A DNA stretch of 64,000 nucleotides from positions 18,458,005 through 18,522,004 of the forward strand of contig NC_053115.1 of the NCBI RefSeq assembly GCF_010015445.1, written 5' to 3'. The position numbers and the translations under genes were made by a program. Of the stretch, positions 10,412-25,600 are shown one piece after another (the stretch's first letter is position 1; each line of letters opens with the position of its first letter). The notes below the pieces were generated by a model, which saw only the letters and a program-made list of their open reading frames with translations, had not been told where the DNA came from and ran no database searches. The DNA is from Perca fluviatilis (Eukaryota; Chordata; Actinopteri; Perciformes; Percidae).

Positions 10412-13400
10412 CAGACAAACAGTGGGGGTTATATAAAGCCAGCAATACTTCATCATTGGCCATGGACGATAACCCACCATGTCTTCAATGTTGTCATAGA
10501 GACGATCTGCACCTGATAATCGAAAGAAAAATAGCCTGTTTTAAAGTGAGTTTAATAGTCACCTAAAACTATAGTTAGAACACAAACAAATGCATAATGT
10601 GATGTGAATTTATGGGCGATGCTGATAACTCCTGTGCACTGACTCCAAATCACAAATGTATTGGAAGGCAGTTTGTGCCGCTACGCGTGGGTTACTGCCC
10701 AGTTCTATTTTAAATGTACAAAGATTTCGATATGAAATAGCCATTTAAATAAAGGCTTTAAAAAAATTAGCAAGAAGAGTGCGTTTGACCTTTTTTCTTT
10801 TTCAACTTCTGTGTTACCCTTCCAAAGAGCACCTTCATGATTTACCGTAATTTCCGGACTATAAGCCGCAACTTTTTTCCCACGCTTTGAACCTCGCGGC
10901 TTAAACAATGACGCAGCTAATATATGGATTTTTCCCGTTTTCAAATTGTTTTTTAAAAAAAAAACACATTCTGTGACGTGTTCAGTTTTTTGGCAGCATG
11001 AAGCTTTCATTAGACCAATGAAATTGCAGATCAAGGTCAAAAAACTTTTTTGTTTACTGTTTAGATTAAATCGAGCAAGCTCAAACTTCCCATCATTCTG
11101 ATTACAGTAGTCATTTTTTCACCCTCATCATGGCAAAGACACGGAGAAATGCATATGATGCAGCTTTCAAGTTGAAGGCGATTGATCTGGCTGTTGGAAA
11201 AGGAAATAGAGCTGCTGCACTGGAGCTTGGTCTTAATGAATCGATGATAAGACGTTGAAAACAGCAGCGTGAGGAATTGACTCAGTGCAAAAAGACAACT
11301 AAAGCTTTCAGAGGGAAGAAAAGCAGATGGTCCGAACTAGAAAATGAGCTCGAAGACTGGGTCAACACACAGAGAGCAGACGGCCGAGGTGTTTCAACTG
11401 TGCAGATCCGACTGAAAGCCAAAACAATCGCCTACTGCAATGAAGTTTGAGGATTTTAGAGGTGGACCATCGTGGTGTCTCAGATTTATGAGACGTAAAG
11501 GCCTGTCCATCAGGGTACGGACGAGTCTGTGTCAGCAGCTCCCTCCCGACTACAAGGAAAAAGTTTCAAACTTCCGCAAATTCACTGATGCAAAGATAGC
11601 GGAGCATTCCATTGACCCGCACCACATCATAAATATGGATGAGGTTCCTCTGACGTTTGACCTGCCTCTCACTCAGACTGTCAACAGGAAAGGCGAATCA
11701 TCCGTGCATTTAAGGTGGCGCTCCGTGTTCATTGGGAGGCTTGGATGACAAGTGGGGAGAAATCCTTCCCTAAAATGGGCCGCATGCGAAGAGCAACTTA
11801 TGGTCAAGTCTGCCAGTGGGTCCTGACAGCGTGGAGCATTGTCAAAAAAATCCACTATCATCAACGGGTTTCGAAAGGCTGGACTGCTGCGTGTTGGAGA
11901 GGGCTCAGCGGGGGATGTACCTCTGGATGAAAATGACGAGAGAGACAATGAAAACGATCCAATATCGGACACCGAAGGAGATGACTTCAGTGCACAGGTG
12001 GAGGAAGATAGTGACCAATGACTTTCTTGGTAGGCTACTGTTTACTGCAATTTTTTTATTTTTTGTTACAAGGCGTGTTTCGTTAAAGCCTGTTTATTTT
12101 TGTTACAACCCGTGTTTCGTTAAAGCCTGTGTAAAGTTCATTTGTTTCAATGTACCGGTAGGCACCTGCGGCTTATAGACATATGCGGCTTATTTATGTT
12201 CAAAATAAAAAAAAAATTTAAATTCAGTGAGTGCAGCCTATATTCAGGTGCGCTTAATAGTCTGGAACTATTGTGGATGCTAGTATTACAATTATTATAT
12301 GTAACCTACTACAGTTGACAACACCACTTTACCATGTCAAATATTTTCTCACACAAAACCAAAACCCCTTTGAGGCATCATTTAAATCTCTGCTGACAGG
12401 GGAGTGTGAAGGACATGTTTTGAATGTATTAAGATCTCTTAGCTCTTTTCTATTCATTCACATCCAAAGAAACAGTGCCAAAAAGATCAAACGTTCCTTC
12501 CCCCTCCCCCTCCTCAAGACAATCAAATGCCCATCAAGCTTAAACAGGAGTGAAAGCTAAGTGTAAAACAGAACATAGGAATTCAATTGTGGACAAAATA
12601 TCTCGTAAATCAACAGACAAAGTACCACAGGAGTGAGATCAGAAGTGAAGGCCATGTGATAAAGGCACAATTGCACCAAATGAATGTAAGAGTGCCAACA
12701 CACCCTTATTCAGCAATAAACAAACTTGTAATTTAAGTAAAAACTTGACTGTTGTTTAACTCAGACCTAAAATGTGGTGTGTTCATCCATCATTTAGTTC
12801 ATAGCAGCCCCAGTTTAGAGAAACTGACCACTCTGCTGCAGCTTGATACAAACTGTAACCCGATTCAATGGGGAAATTGTTAAGACCTTCAAAAACAGTT
12901 GTATTGTACAGAATGTACTTGAAGACCCAACCAGTCATATTTTCAGCATTTAAATTTAATAATTAAAAAAATCCACATATGAAATAAATCTTTTAAATGA
13001 GAATCCCTCAAATGTGGTTATTAAAATAATTATGACTAATATATGTACTAAATGCAACATTGTACAAGTTGTCAGTGCTCTCTGGTGGACAAAATGTGTA
13101 TTGGGGAAACTGTTTCTAATGCTGGCTGTGAATGACCTGAAACTGATTTTAAGCAAAACTTCTGCTGACAAAAACACAGATCTTTTAAAAATTCTTATAA
13201 TTTGGTCGAAGAAGCGGAGCGTTTCAATTATCAATTATCGATTAATGCAGGATAACCATAATGACTCACCATATATCCCTCCGATTGCTATCGATTGAAA
13301 CACTGAAAGAAGGAGAAGATTGTTGCCACTACAAACGTAATGGTCAAAAAGTTGAAGGAAATATAAGCCTCCCTGCAGGCAGACAGAGGGTTGATTGTTA

Positions 13401-16227
13401 CCACACATCACACACAAAAACAACACCACAATTTTGCTAAATGTTGAGATGCTTAACATTTTTTTCTGCTTAAAAATGAGATGAGTAAAACAGTTCAGCG
13501 TGCTACAGGTCCAGGGGAGATTGTATTGGCCTCTTTTTGGAGGGTACACCGGCTCGTTTTTATTCATTGTTATGTGAACACACTGCAAACATGGACTCTC
13601 ACCTCTGTGACAAGAAGAAGGCCGAGAAGGAAGCAAACAGAGCAGAGACAAAGCAGCAGCAACTCTCGACGATAAGCTCTTCGAAACAAGGTGGGGAACA
13701 TGTCTGTCACAGACGTCATCAGGCACTCCAGACTTACAAACTGCCAGAGACACTGACCTGTGAGTAAACTGAAATACTTTAAGACAAACAGCTTTTGTCT
13801 GCAATCAACAAAGGTTAAATAATAAAACTAAATTGAGGATTTATAACTGCTTAATGCTAATGTGTTTTTATCTCACCTGTGTATCTGCACCCAACAAGAT
13901 GACCATGATGAAGAAACATATAGCCCATAACTGAGGAAAAGGCATCATGGCTACTGCACGTGGATAGGCAATAAATGCCAAGCCAGGTCCTGTATTCCAA
14001 TCAATCAATCAATCAATTAATCAATTACTTTGTCACATGAAAGCCTATAAAATACAATTCCAATACTTGAGAACATGCAGATGAAACTTTTATTTCACAA
14101 TATAATTTAGATTACTTTTAAGGGGCAATATCCATCTTATTGTGTTATCATGTAACAAAAGATAAAATACACTCAGTCTGTATTCCAGCTATCACAAATT
14201 ATCTTCTTTGTCTTTACAATAAAGTCAATGAAACTGCCGTTTTATTTAAGTGGTTGAGCCCAGGAAGAGTGTTAAATTGTCTTAAATGTATGATTAACAG
14301 GATAATCAATAACATTCTAACCATTTTCCATGTCCTGTAAAAAGAAAATGCAGTGCATTATTTGAAATCAACAAACACATGTTCCAAACATGTCAGATTT
14401 CTTTTTACATTAAAGATGAATTCATTAAAAGAAACATTTGCCATTTCAAGATCAAATGTGATTTGTTTAATAGCTTGATGAGTTATGATGAGCAATGTGC
14501 CCTGCAGTACATTATTATGCTGGAAGTTTCCAATTCAAAATGGCTACACACATAGTTAAACCACACTAACACACATTTTGCAGCCAGCAGGCTCCGTATT
14601 GGAGCACAAACGACTTCTCAACCATGTCTATATAATTAGGTTTAGTCAGAGCACTTTACATAAACAGAGACGTGATCGTTAAATATACAGTGTGTACTCT
14701 AACAGAAGTGGTGTGCTGATGGTCTTACCAGAAGCAGCCACTTCAGATATTGGCAGTCCTTGTTCGTAGGACATAAAGCCCAAAACTGAAAAGATAGCAA
14801 ACCCTGCCACAAAGCTTGACCCACCATTCACCAAACACAGAATAAACGTGTCCCTGAAGAAACAAACAAAAGAAAATCAATTTAGCTAATGAATGACTCT
14901 TTGGTAATTTTGTTTTCGGTTTTAAAAACTAATTGTGTAAAAATGTTACAATGAGAAGAAAAAAATAGACCATGATAGAGATAATGGTAAAAGTGAACAC
15001 ATTTGGCTGTTGCTAGCTTTATACTTTGTTAATATATTGAAATGTATCTATATGCGCTGATGATGAGTGAGTCTTTCATTAACTCTCCATTGATGAAGAG
15101 TATGCAGGTTGATAAGGGACCATTCAGTATTTATGGAATGGACCACCGGAGAAAATAGGGGAGGGTCTTTCTATTCTTTGTTGAGGGTCATTCAACATTT
15201 TTTAGTCCAGAGGGTGGGGCGGGTGGGGGTTACCCAACTTTTGTATGAATAGAAACAGCAAAATTTCAAAGTGTCTTGTTTGGTGCATATTTATCCATGT
15301 AGCTCTCAGTCTTGGCCCCCGCTACCAGATGGGTCTGACCCATGAGTTTGCTGGGGGGAAGGGGCAGCACTGTTTCCAAATTGGTCATAGAAAAATTACT
15401 ACTGGGGAGGGGAGGGTCATGTCTATTTTGACTGAAGGTCCCAAAACTCCTCCGGTGGCCCCTGAAAAAAATAACGAACAGTCCCTAAAATGCCTAACTA
15501 AATAAAGGCCTTTACTACATTGTACTTGACTCACTCTCTTTAGCTCTAATTCATAATAGTATGTTTGAGAAAACAAAAGAAAAATAATCTTAGGCTACAT
15601 ACTTTGTAGAAATGCATTTAAATAAAAAAGCAGAAGAGCAGAGAGCACTTACTTGTAGCAATCATTGTTAAACTGATTGTAACTACCCAGAGCTGTTAAA
15701 CTCCCTTGACAAATCCCAAAAGAGAAAAGAACTTGTGCACCTGCATCCATCCAAACCTAACCAAATGCAAAAACATAAATATCATTCAACTTTTTACAGT
15801 AGGCTATTTGGACTTCCGGTGCAAGGCAATTAAGCGGACAGCTTGTCTTATGTTGAATGTTCGACTTTATTACTTACTTGAGGGTCCACCAACCTTGCTG
15901 GATCAGGATACAGGTAGAAAGCTATGCCATCAATAGCTCCTGGTAAAGTGAGTCCACGAGCCAACAGAACCACCAGCATCAAATAGGGGAAAGTGGCTGT
16001 AAAGTAAACTACCTGTGACAACAACAGACAAATGCAAGTTTCAGCTTTTATTGTTGTTTTAAATCACAATCGATTATTGGAATTTGACAAGAAGCTGCAA
16101 CAGAACAGCTTCATAACAGGGATGAGTCACATAACAAAATAAGTAAATATAAATGGGGACCTTTGTGAAATATATTTTCCGAAATTTGCAGCTGACACAA
16201 TATGACATATGCCTAAAATCTTTATAC

Positions 16228-16262
<35 letters not shown>

Positions 16263-19200
16263 ATTATACTTTAGCTGTCTGTTCAAAGGCCTAGTCGCTT
16301 TCCTCTAATTCTGGTGATGTTGAGGTCATTAGGACTGATACTTGTGCTGCTGCGTTTTTCCATAGGTCTATAGTCGATGACTAGGCTTTGTTCATCCTTG
16401 CTGTAGAGAGCTCAAGCATAACTATGTCCAGAAAATACGCCAACCACTGTTTTATACAAAGCGAGTGGGGGGGGGAGCCAGTGCTGAGCTATCATTTTCT
16501 TGATCCAGCTAGCCAAATTACAGTTTGCCATTATTGAGATTTTTCCTTTAATTTGTAATCCCTAGGCAATTATGATTGTTCTGATTGGTCTGCTTTGTGT
16601 TTTCTGATACATGTTTGGTGCTGGTAGAGTTTGTTGCAAAGTTATGGACGGTGACAACAACATGGAGCAAATTTGTAGTGTACATTTTTTGCTTTAATTG
16701 TTGCCCAGCGTGAATCAGAGAACATTAACAGGATTACTTAAATTATACTGTAATGAATCCACACCACTGTGTGGATAGTGCGACTGCTCTATGGGCCTCG
16801 AATGCATGGATGTACGCTGTAGCCAGTAAAAAGATAGATGACATACGCTCTTCATTCTCCACCACACCTTCTGAAATCACCTTACCATCCATCACATCCA
16901 GTACTCTTTCCTCTTTAACCCCTTTATCTCCAAATCAAATTCTTACTTTGATTACCTCTGCCTGCCCAACCACCTGCCCCCTGGATCCTATCTCTTCTCA
17001 CCTTCTCCAGTCCATTGCTCCTAACCTCCTTCCTTTCCTCACCCGTCTCATTAACATCTCCTTGTCAACTGGCTGTTTCCCCAATGCCCTCAAGGAGGCA
17101 AGAGTGACCCCACTACTCAAAAAACCAAACACTCGACTCCTCTGATGTAAATAACTATAGACCCGTCTCCCTTCTTCCATTTCTATCTAAGACTCTTGAG
17201 CGTGCAATTTATAATCAACTCTCTACCTATCTCCACCAGAACAACCTTCTTGATCCCCACCAGTCTGGCTTCAAGGCTGGTCACTCAACAGAAACTGCCC
17301 TCCTTGCTGTCACTGAGCAGCTTCACATCGCTAGAATGACCTCTCTCTTCCATCATCATCCTTCTGGACCTTTCTGCTGCCTTTGACACAGTGAACCACC
17401 AGATCCTCATTTCGACACTCCAGAATCTGGGTGTCTCAGGCTCTGCACTCTCATTGCTCACATCTTACCTGGCAGACCGAACCTACCGGGTAACTTGGAG
17501 AGGATCTAGCTCAGATCCTTGCCCAATCAAAACAAGGGTTCCTCAGGGATCAGTCCTGGGTCCCCTCCTCTTTTCTCTGTACACCAACTCTCTCAGGTCT
17601 GTCATTCAGTCGCACGGATTTTCTTATCACAGCTACGCAGATGACACCCAACTAATTCTCTCCTTTCCTGAGTCTGAAACTCAAGTAGCAGCACTTATCT
17701 CGGCCTGTCTAACTGACATCTCATCTTGGATGTCCACACACCATCTGAAACTCAACCTTGACAAGACTGAGCTCCTTTTCCTTCCAGGGAAAGGCTCTCC
17801 TACCCAAGACCTGACTATAACAATTGACAACTCTGTGTTAGTCCCCACCTAGACTGGTTAAAACCTGGGTGTGACACTTGACTACCAACTCTCTTTCACT
17901 GCTAACATTGCTGCAACCACCCGATCGTGTAGATACATGCTGCATAACATCAGAAGGATACGTCCCCTTCTAACACAGAAGGCGGCTCAGGTTCTGGTTC
18001 AGGCTCTAGTCATCTCACGTCTAGACTACTGCAACTCCCTCCTAATTGGCCTCCCTGCATGTGCCATCCGACACCTGCAGCTCATTCAGAACGCAACAGC
18101 TCGGCATGTCTTCAACCTCCCCAAGTTCTCTCACACCACACCGCTCCTCCGCTCTCTTCACTGGTTACCAGTTGCTGCCCGCATCCGCTTCAAGACACTA
18201 GTACTTACATACAGGGCCACGAACGGATCAGCCCCAGCTTACATCCAGGACATGGCCCACTTCGCTCTGCATCAGCCAAACTGCTTGCTGCCCCCTCACA
18301 GCGAGGGAGAACTAATCACTCAACGAAATCCCTACTGTTCACTGTCCTGGCTCCCAAATGGTGGAACGAGCTCCCCACCGACATCAGGATGGCCGAAAGC
18401 CTACACATCTTCCGCCGAAGGCTAAAAACACATCTCTTCCGACTACACCTCGGATAATTAAAAAAAAAAAATCTTGAACCTGCACTTTCATATGTCTCTT
18501 TGTAGCTTTGCTTATTTAAAGCTAATGTACTTGCACTTACTACTTGTTGTCTGGAGTTTGAACCTTCACAGGTGAAAGCACTTGTAAAATTGTAAGTCGC
18601 TTTGGATAAAAGCATCAGCTAAATGACATGTAATGTAATATCCGACATGTTCAAAGCAGTTGTGGAATCCCACCATCTTACAGATATATGGAGAATTCAC
18701 AATCATATTAGCAAGAACTATACCTTCTTTTCCACACATCACCTCACCCACTCCCGCATTGATTATTTTTTGTGCTCCAGTGAACTTAAGGCAATGTTCC
18801 ACATGATAGCAATAGAATCAGCAATTGTCTGACCACAATGCGCTGATAACCACTTTCCATTGTGATATGTTAGGAGAAAGATCTAGGAGATGGCAATTTA
18901 ATAATTTCTTTCTCCAGAACACAGCTTTTGATGTAGAATTTAGAACCAAACTGGCTGAATTCATATCAATTAATACAGACTCAGTACCTGATCCCGCATA
19001 GACATGGCAAGCAACTAAAGGGTTTATTAGGGATTTCACATCCTCCTTCGCGGTCAACTTGAAGAGGAAAAGAGAGGCAAGGATAGCGGAGTTGGAAGAA
19101 CGCTGTAAATTGTTAGAGCAATCTCTTAAGACTTGTTTTTCTAAATCTACACATACTCTTCTAGTCAAAAATTGAGCAGAGCTAAATAATTTGCTAAGAA

Positions 19201-19584
19201 GGAGAGCTGAGTTCATAATGCACAGAGTGAGGCAAAATTACTATTTTAACGGCTGTAAACCAAGCACATTGCTTGCTCTGAAATTAAAACAAAGTAAATC
19301 CAGAGCTACTATCAACAGCATCCACACAGACCGAGGTATCTCAACAAATCCTTAAGATATCAGCACCACTTTTCAATAATTTTACTCCAAGTTGTATGAG
19401 TCCTCCTGCAACTCAGATCCGACACAATGCCAGGAGTTCCTAAAAGAGCTAAATCTGCCTCTTCTTGACCCAGAGGAGGCAGAAGAACTGCCATAGAGAA
19501 GGGTACTTTCCACCAACAAACCAACACTGCGCTGATCTCCGTTATGCCAAAAAAAGGGCAAAGATCCTACAGATTGTTCAAATT

Positions 19585-19615
<31 letters not shown>

Positions 19616-22600
19616 GATTAGCAGATTATAACTAATTTAAAATGTAACTGTAATAAAACCTCCTAAAATTAGATTTACCACCTTGCAGTTGTATACAACC
19701 GCCAATCAGTTAAGAAGGGTTTATCTCTTATTTTACATCTCTTTTTATACAGTCTGTGTTATACATCCATGGTCTAGCTGTAGAGCTCCAGACTCGGACC
19801 CATCTCAATTGGAATTTTTTTGCCAAAAATTCCGCCATCCTACACTGGTTACAGAAAATGATCCAAACAAAGTTATCCATCATCTGGCGATAGCAATCTG
19901 CTATCCTATGCTGTGACAAGTGTGACAAGAGTTTGTGGATGAAGGATTAAGTCCAAATATTACTCATTTAGTGGCTATTTAGTTAGTTAGCTAGCTAGCT
20001 TGCTCATTACCACCATTCCACCCTGCTTATAAAAAAATGAGCCGAACAGCAGGCTACGGCAGCGCTAACGGCATTAATAGTTTAAAGGTGCCCTGCCACA
20101 TGTATTTCATTACTTTGTGGTAATGCCTGAAGTTCTACCATGGACTCTGTAACATTTTCTGTGGAAAAAATGCCTTGGTTACCTTGTTTCAAGAAAGCCT
20201 ACAGGAAGACTCAGCTCAATTTCTGCCAGTTCTCATTAATATTCAACAAGCTAAGCTGTTTGAATCTGATTGGCTAACAGCTAGCCAATGAGAGCCTGGC
20301 TGTCAGAATCATTTACCTGATTTCTCTGCTTATTTCTTTTCAGTGGCTAGAGCTGACAAAGGAGGTAGCAGTTCATTTTTACATTCACAACATAACACAA
20401 ACACATATGGACCTAACCTATTTCAAAAAATGCAAGTAAAAATGGTTTTGTATGGCAGGGCACCTTTAATATTTTGCTGATCCCATGCAGTCTGGGCAGT
20501 CCAATATCTGGGGGTTTGTGCCTGACTGCATCATCAATTCTAGCGTCTTTAGTTTTAATTCCATTTTAATATGTTATTGATTGAGAGACCCCTTGCAGTT
20601 AATTTCCACTATGGAACCTGGGGATGGAGATGGGTCCCAGTGCCAGAAGTGGGCCTGATCCTGAAAGCCTCTGAATCACAACCTAATGATATAACAGCAC
20701 TCCCTCTTGTGTGATATTTCTCAAATAAAAGGAACACACAAAAGCCAATGTAATCTTCTAAAGAAATACTTGTACCTTTCCTGTGGATCTCACTCCTTTC
20801 CAAACACAGAAGTAGCACAGGATCCATGCCAGTAAGAGACATAATACCAACTCCCACCTCAGGCTACCAATCTCCTCAATTCCTTGAGATATACCCAGCA
20901 CTCGTCTCCTGAAAAGAAACACAGGGGCAGTAAAACAGTTTTGGAGACAAAAACACTGAGAAATGTGTTCAAGACTAATAATAATGTTCATAAAATAATA
21001 AAGAAGGTTATTATGATAGTGAAGAATGATCACACAGTGTTATTACTACATTGCACCAGATTCATGTTGAAAATTAGCAAATACCTTTGGCCTTGCAGAA
21101 GTAGAATTTAATTTCCAGGTGGAAATTAGTAATATTAAAGATATTTCTGGCTTCAATTAGTCTGATTAGGTGTGAGCGGCTGCTCACACCTAATCAGTCA
21201 GGTGGTGTGTCAGCTGAATGTGAGCCCTACATACAGTATATCCCTTCATCAAATGTGTTCACCATTTGCCTGAATAAGACCCATTAGGGTCGAAACGTTG
21301 CATTTTATATTAAATATGGGAGTTTAAAACAGCTGCATACACACATACACCAGACATTAACAGACAGTAAGTACATAACAATATATAACAAGACAACAAT
21401 GTGTTCTAGGATGAGAAAAGAATAAATAAGTCAATATGGGATATTCCCAAACAAGGGAATCAAAACTAACCTAACCTAATTCATGTTCAGCTGTGACATG
21501 GAAGGAAGATTGATGGGTGTTAGTTTTTTTGTCTCTGTGTAGCTGGCCAGCAAGTGTAGAGTTTTGGTCTGTTTCTCAAACAGTACTTGACTAAAGTCAA
21601 CCTCATTTATCATGGCCAAATGGTTTGGGAAAAGGAGCTCCTCCTGTATGAACTCAAAAAGCTGTCCCTGTGGTGTATTTACTGTCAAATGGCAGTTGTT
21701 TTTATCGCCTAACCCTACATTCACATGTGTACTGAATGTTCTGCGTGTTATCTATTTAGAAAGGTTGTCTATGATTAAGCAAAAGCAATGTGAGACACAC
21801 CCTGTTTTTAGGTCTTTGCTGCCAAATGTATTTGTATGTAACTGACAAATTCTGTGGATTCAAAATTCTGGCTGTATCAGGTGCTTCATATAATATAGTG
21901 AAGTTTGGAAATTTTTAGCTTTGTACAAGAAGAAGTAGATTTTAAAAAAAAGCCTGCTAACCATGAATGTTTGTACAAATTTCTTTGAGTTACAGTTTTA
22001 ATAAGTGTGACATTTTGACTGATGGCAGCACTAGAGGGATTGTTTTAAATGTGCAAACAGGTAGCCTACTGAGAAATAATGAGCAATTATGGGCTAAGCA
22101 ACATGCAGTTCACCAGTGACTAGCGTTTGTATTATGTGACCCATTGGTTCTACAGGCTGCTATTAGACCCTCTTTACAGAAAGAGGAACAACAAAGACAA
22201 ACACACAAACACGACAGGGTGCCAATGCACCTTTAGTGTTTAGCCTCCTAAAAATGTGACATCCGCTGTAAAAGAAGGCAGGTGTGAATTACACTTACTC
22301 CCAGAATTCTGTTGCAGGTGTTGTTGCGTTTGCTGTCCAACTGGATGACGCATTTGTTTTATCAAATTCAACACAAGACTCTGAGAAAAAAAAACAGAAG
22401 ATGTTTTAATCTGTCATAGTGTAGATAAATATTTGAAAACAAACAAAACAACAGATACAGTTTAAACTCAACAAATAAAAAATAATCCTCAAACATTTTT
22501 TTGTAATTTGAGATGTAAAGGACTCTCTGCTGTGGCAAGAAAAAAATTCTTAAAACCCACATGCACAGTTTTCATGAAGATTCTGACATTCACTAATGTT

Positions 22601-25600
22601 TTCTTATTTGAGATTGCTACATTACATTAATATTTCTTAAAAACTATTTTCATTATTAAACAAAGCATTGTGGTCTTTTAAGATATGTAAACACTACGCT
22701 ACAATTCACATTAATTATGTTAACTGGGAACCATGCCATCCAATAATAACTGATTGATCACGCTATTTATAGCTCCAAAGTCGGCCTATTTCTGCACCCG
22801 AGGCCTACTTGCACAATGGTATATTTACTGCTGCTCCAAGATGATGCTGATTTTGCCCTGAGGAGGGAACGCATCTTCCAGGACCATGTAGATTTATTTG
22901 CAGAAAGTGAAACGCTACTAAATATGACAGCTTGTTTGGCATTCACCTCCCGCACAAGTTCCTCCACTTCAGAACTATTGAAGGTTTTTTTTACATTTTG
23001 AGTCCGGTGCTCTACCCTCTTTTGGCTCGTTTGGGCATTCTTGACTTAATTCTCTCAACCTTTTTTCTATTTCTGTGTGTGCATGCAGCCCCGGAGGCTC
23101 ATGCCCTTTTATGTGGATTGGCAGGGCGTTTACCTATGCTAATTAGGATAAACTGGCATGCCCTTTAGATTTACGAAGACAATGGGATTTATTATTATAA
23201 GAACAAAGTTGTGAACAATTCTGCGGTTTAAGGACATGTCATGAATCGAACGTAGACTTTTTTCGGTCAAATGTCTTGTGTGTACACATACTTGGCCAAT
23301 AAAGGTGATTCTGATTCTGATCTAACTGTACCTTTTGTGAGCTACAAGGCTGCTGTGAAAACAATCACTTGATCAGTCAGTTAATCAATCAATCAATCAA
23401 TCAATCAATTAATCAATCAATCAAGACTGCATGCAATTTTAAATTTTTTATTCTGGTATTTACATTCAAATCCAAGCTTGTGGGTGTTTCTCTATAGCTG
23501 CTGTTATGAAGATAGAGGCAAAAAAAATGTGATGACGAACGCATAGACACAGTTAATATCTGTATTTGCATGACTACCTGTGTTCCAGGAGTTCCTGCAG
23601 CTGGCCCATGGGACCTCAGCGCTGAAGGACGAGAAGAGGTAGAAGAAGGCCCATGCCTGGATGACGATGTACGACACGGCAGCATATGCAATCACGACCT
23701 GGGTAGCGTAACCAATCCCTGAGGAGACAGAAAAGTTGTGGTGAAATAATACATCATACACAGTACTGTAGCATATATAACATCTGTATTCCTAAAAAAA
23801 GTATTGTTATTGTAGTTCTGTCTGGGAATGTTCGTTGGTGTTTTGACCAATCAATTCACAATATTGTTGGACCATGTCCTAAGCTGGTTGGAGGTGATGA
23901 ATTTCTTCCCACTCTGCAGGCCGGCAGAACTGCCACGATCAGAGTGAATTGACCAGTGACCTGTCTGTCTGTGATCTTGTTAATGCGTGGCAAAGACACT
24001 TCCAAAAAAAGAAACAGAGTGAGAGCTGCATCACAGAGGCAAATGCCGCCAATCTGTCTTCAGTCATCCAGATCGATTTGTTTTTCTGTTTTCTGCATGT
24101 TAAATGATAAGTCTGGTGATATTTTATATTTTTCTTGTTGTCAACAAATTCCATTAAAAGATCAAAACCAGCAATGAAGTGAGACTACTAAAAAGTGGTG
24201 CTTGATCTTATTCCTCTGTGCCATAAACCTTCATTGTTGTCCAAAAACTATTAAAAACACATCAATGAGCCACACTGTTGCTCTGGGGGACATTTAATTT
24301 ATTTGGATAAACATGGGTGAGCCCCAAATGTATATTGATATGCATCTGAAAATAGCCCCCAAGAAATGCATTTTCTTTTCTTTTTTACACATTTGCTAAA
24401 TATGGAAGTGCCCAGCTGTTTTAGGAAATGATTGCGCCTTTTTGGAAAATGTAATTATATAATTGTGACCTGCTTTTAATGATTTTTGCGCCCTGGACAG
24501 AGTAGTGTAATCTAGTATTAAAACACTGTGGTATTACAATATAAGCTGTATAACTTTTAAAGTTTATGAGAAAGTTAGCTTCTACATTGTAAATAGTTGA
24601 GATGTCTCTCTGTGCTCTCTTATGTGAGTGCGCTGCCAGTTTCAAGGTCACAATATGTGTGTGTTCTCTCATGTGTGTGTAGTCCTGTGTTTATATTCTT
24701 GTAGTGGTGGAGAGGCCACAGTGAGTGAGGCAGTGTGAGGCTCAGGCATGGTGTCTACTTCTACATGGGTAGACCCTACTACTAGGAGGTGCAGGTGGTC
24801 GAAGAGGTAATGCAGAAAGTTGCAGATTCAGCAGAACCTGGACCAAGGTGTCGGACCCTTTACCACACAACAGTGGGAAAGTCAGAGTGTAGTGAGAGAC
24901 TTATTGACAGCTTATATAACTATTCTTGAGCACTGCACTGTCAACCAAGGGAACAAAATGCTGTAGATCTAGTCTGGTAATGTACTGTATATAATCTGTG
25001 GACTAGCTCTACAGCCATAGAAATAGAATGTAGTAGAAGGGGCATTGAATCGTTTGCCGTGGTCATTTGACTAGTTCAAGACAAAAAGGATGATTGTTAG
25101 CTCACACATTAGTTGAGCAAATTATATATAAAGCAATTAAATCCAGCAAGCCTCAATTCTTCTTTAGCAGCAAGGCAATGGACATAGTGCACAAAAGACG
25201 CCTCTCCATTCTTCGTACTACTCCACTTCTTGTTTGTCACAAAACCTTTGCAATGGCAATGGTACACAAAGAAATGGCCACCGCTCTGACCATCCTGCTT
25301 GTTGATCCTTGTTGATTTGAATGGGAATGCCTGGTCTGTTCTCATGCTATTTCTATGTATATAGCCTTCTGTCACTTTGGTTGACACCAACAGCTCATAT
25401 AACCATCATTCCTGAGCAAGGAGACAGAACGTTCATAACAAAATGTTATGCATCCATCAATCACCTTGTCACGTAAGCCCAATTTGGTGTGAGTTATTGG
25501 TATCTGATCATCAGGGGGAAATTAACACCAATACCTGTTAGAATGGGTGGGAATTTGATTTGATTTGAACACTTTGTTATATGTCCAGTATATCTTTATA

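Noticed and set aside
13235..13804. 189-codon minus-strand ORF as a single-exon gene
   Set aside because: It is the chance joining of two SLC6 exons (13740-13603 and 13372-13270) through their intron, partly in other frames.
19728..19928. Small overlapping ORFs at 19683-19928
   Set aside because: Both strands are open by chance. The sequence looks like decayed transposon DNA with no recognisable motif.
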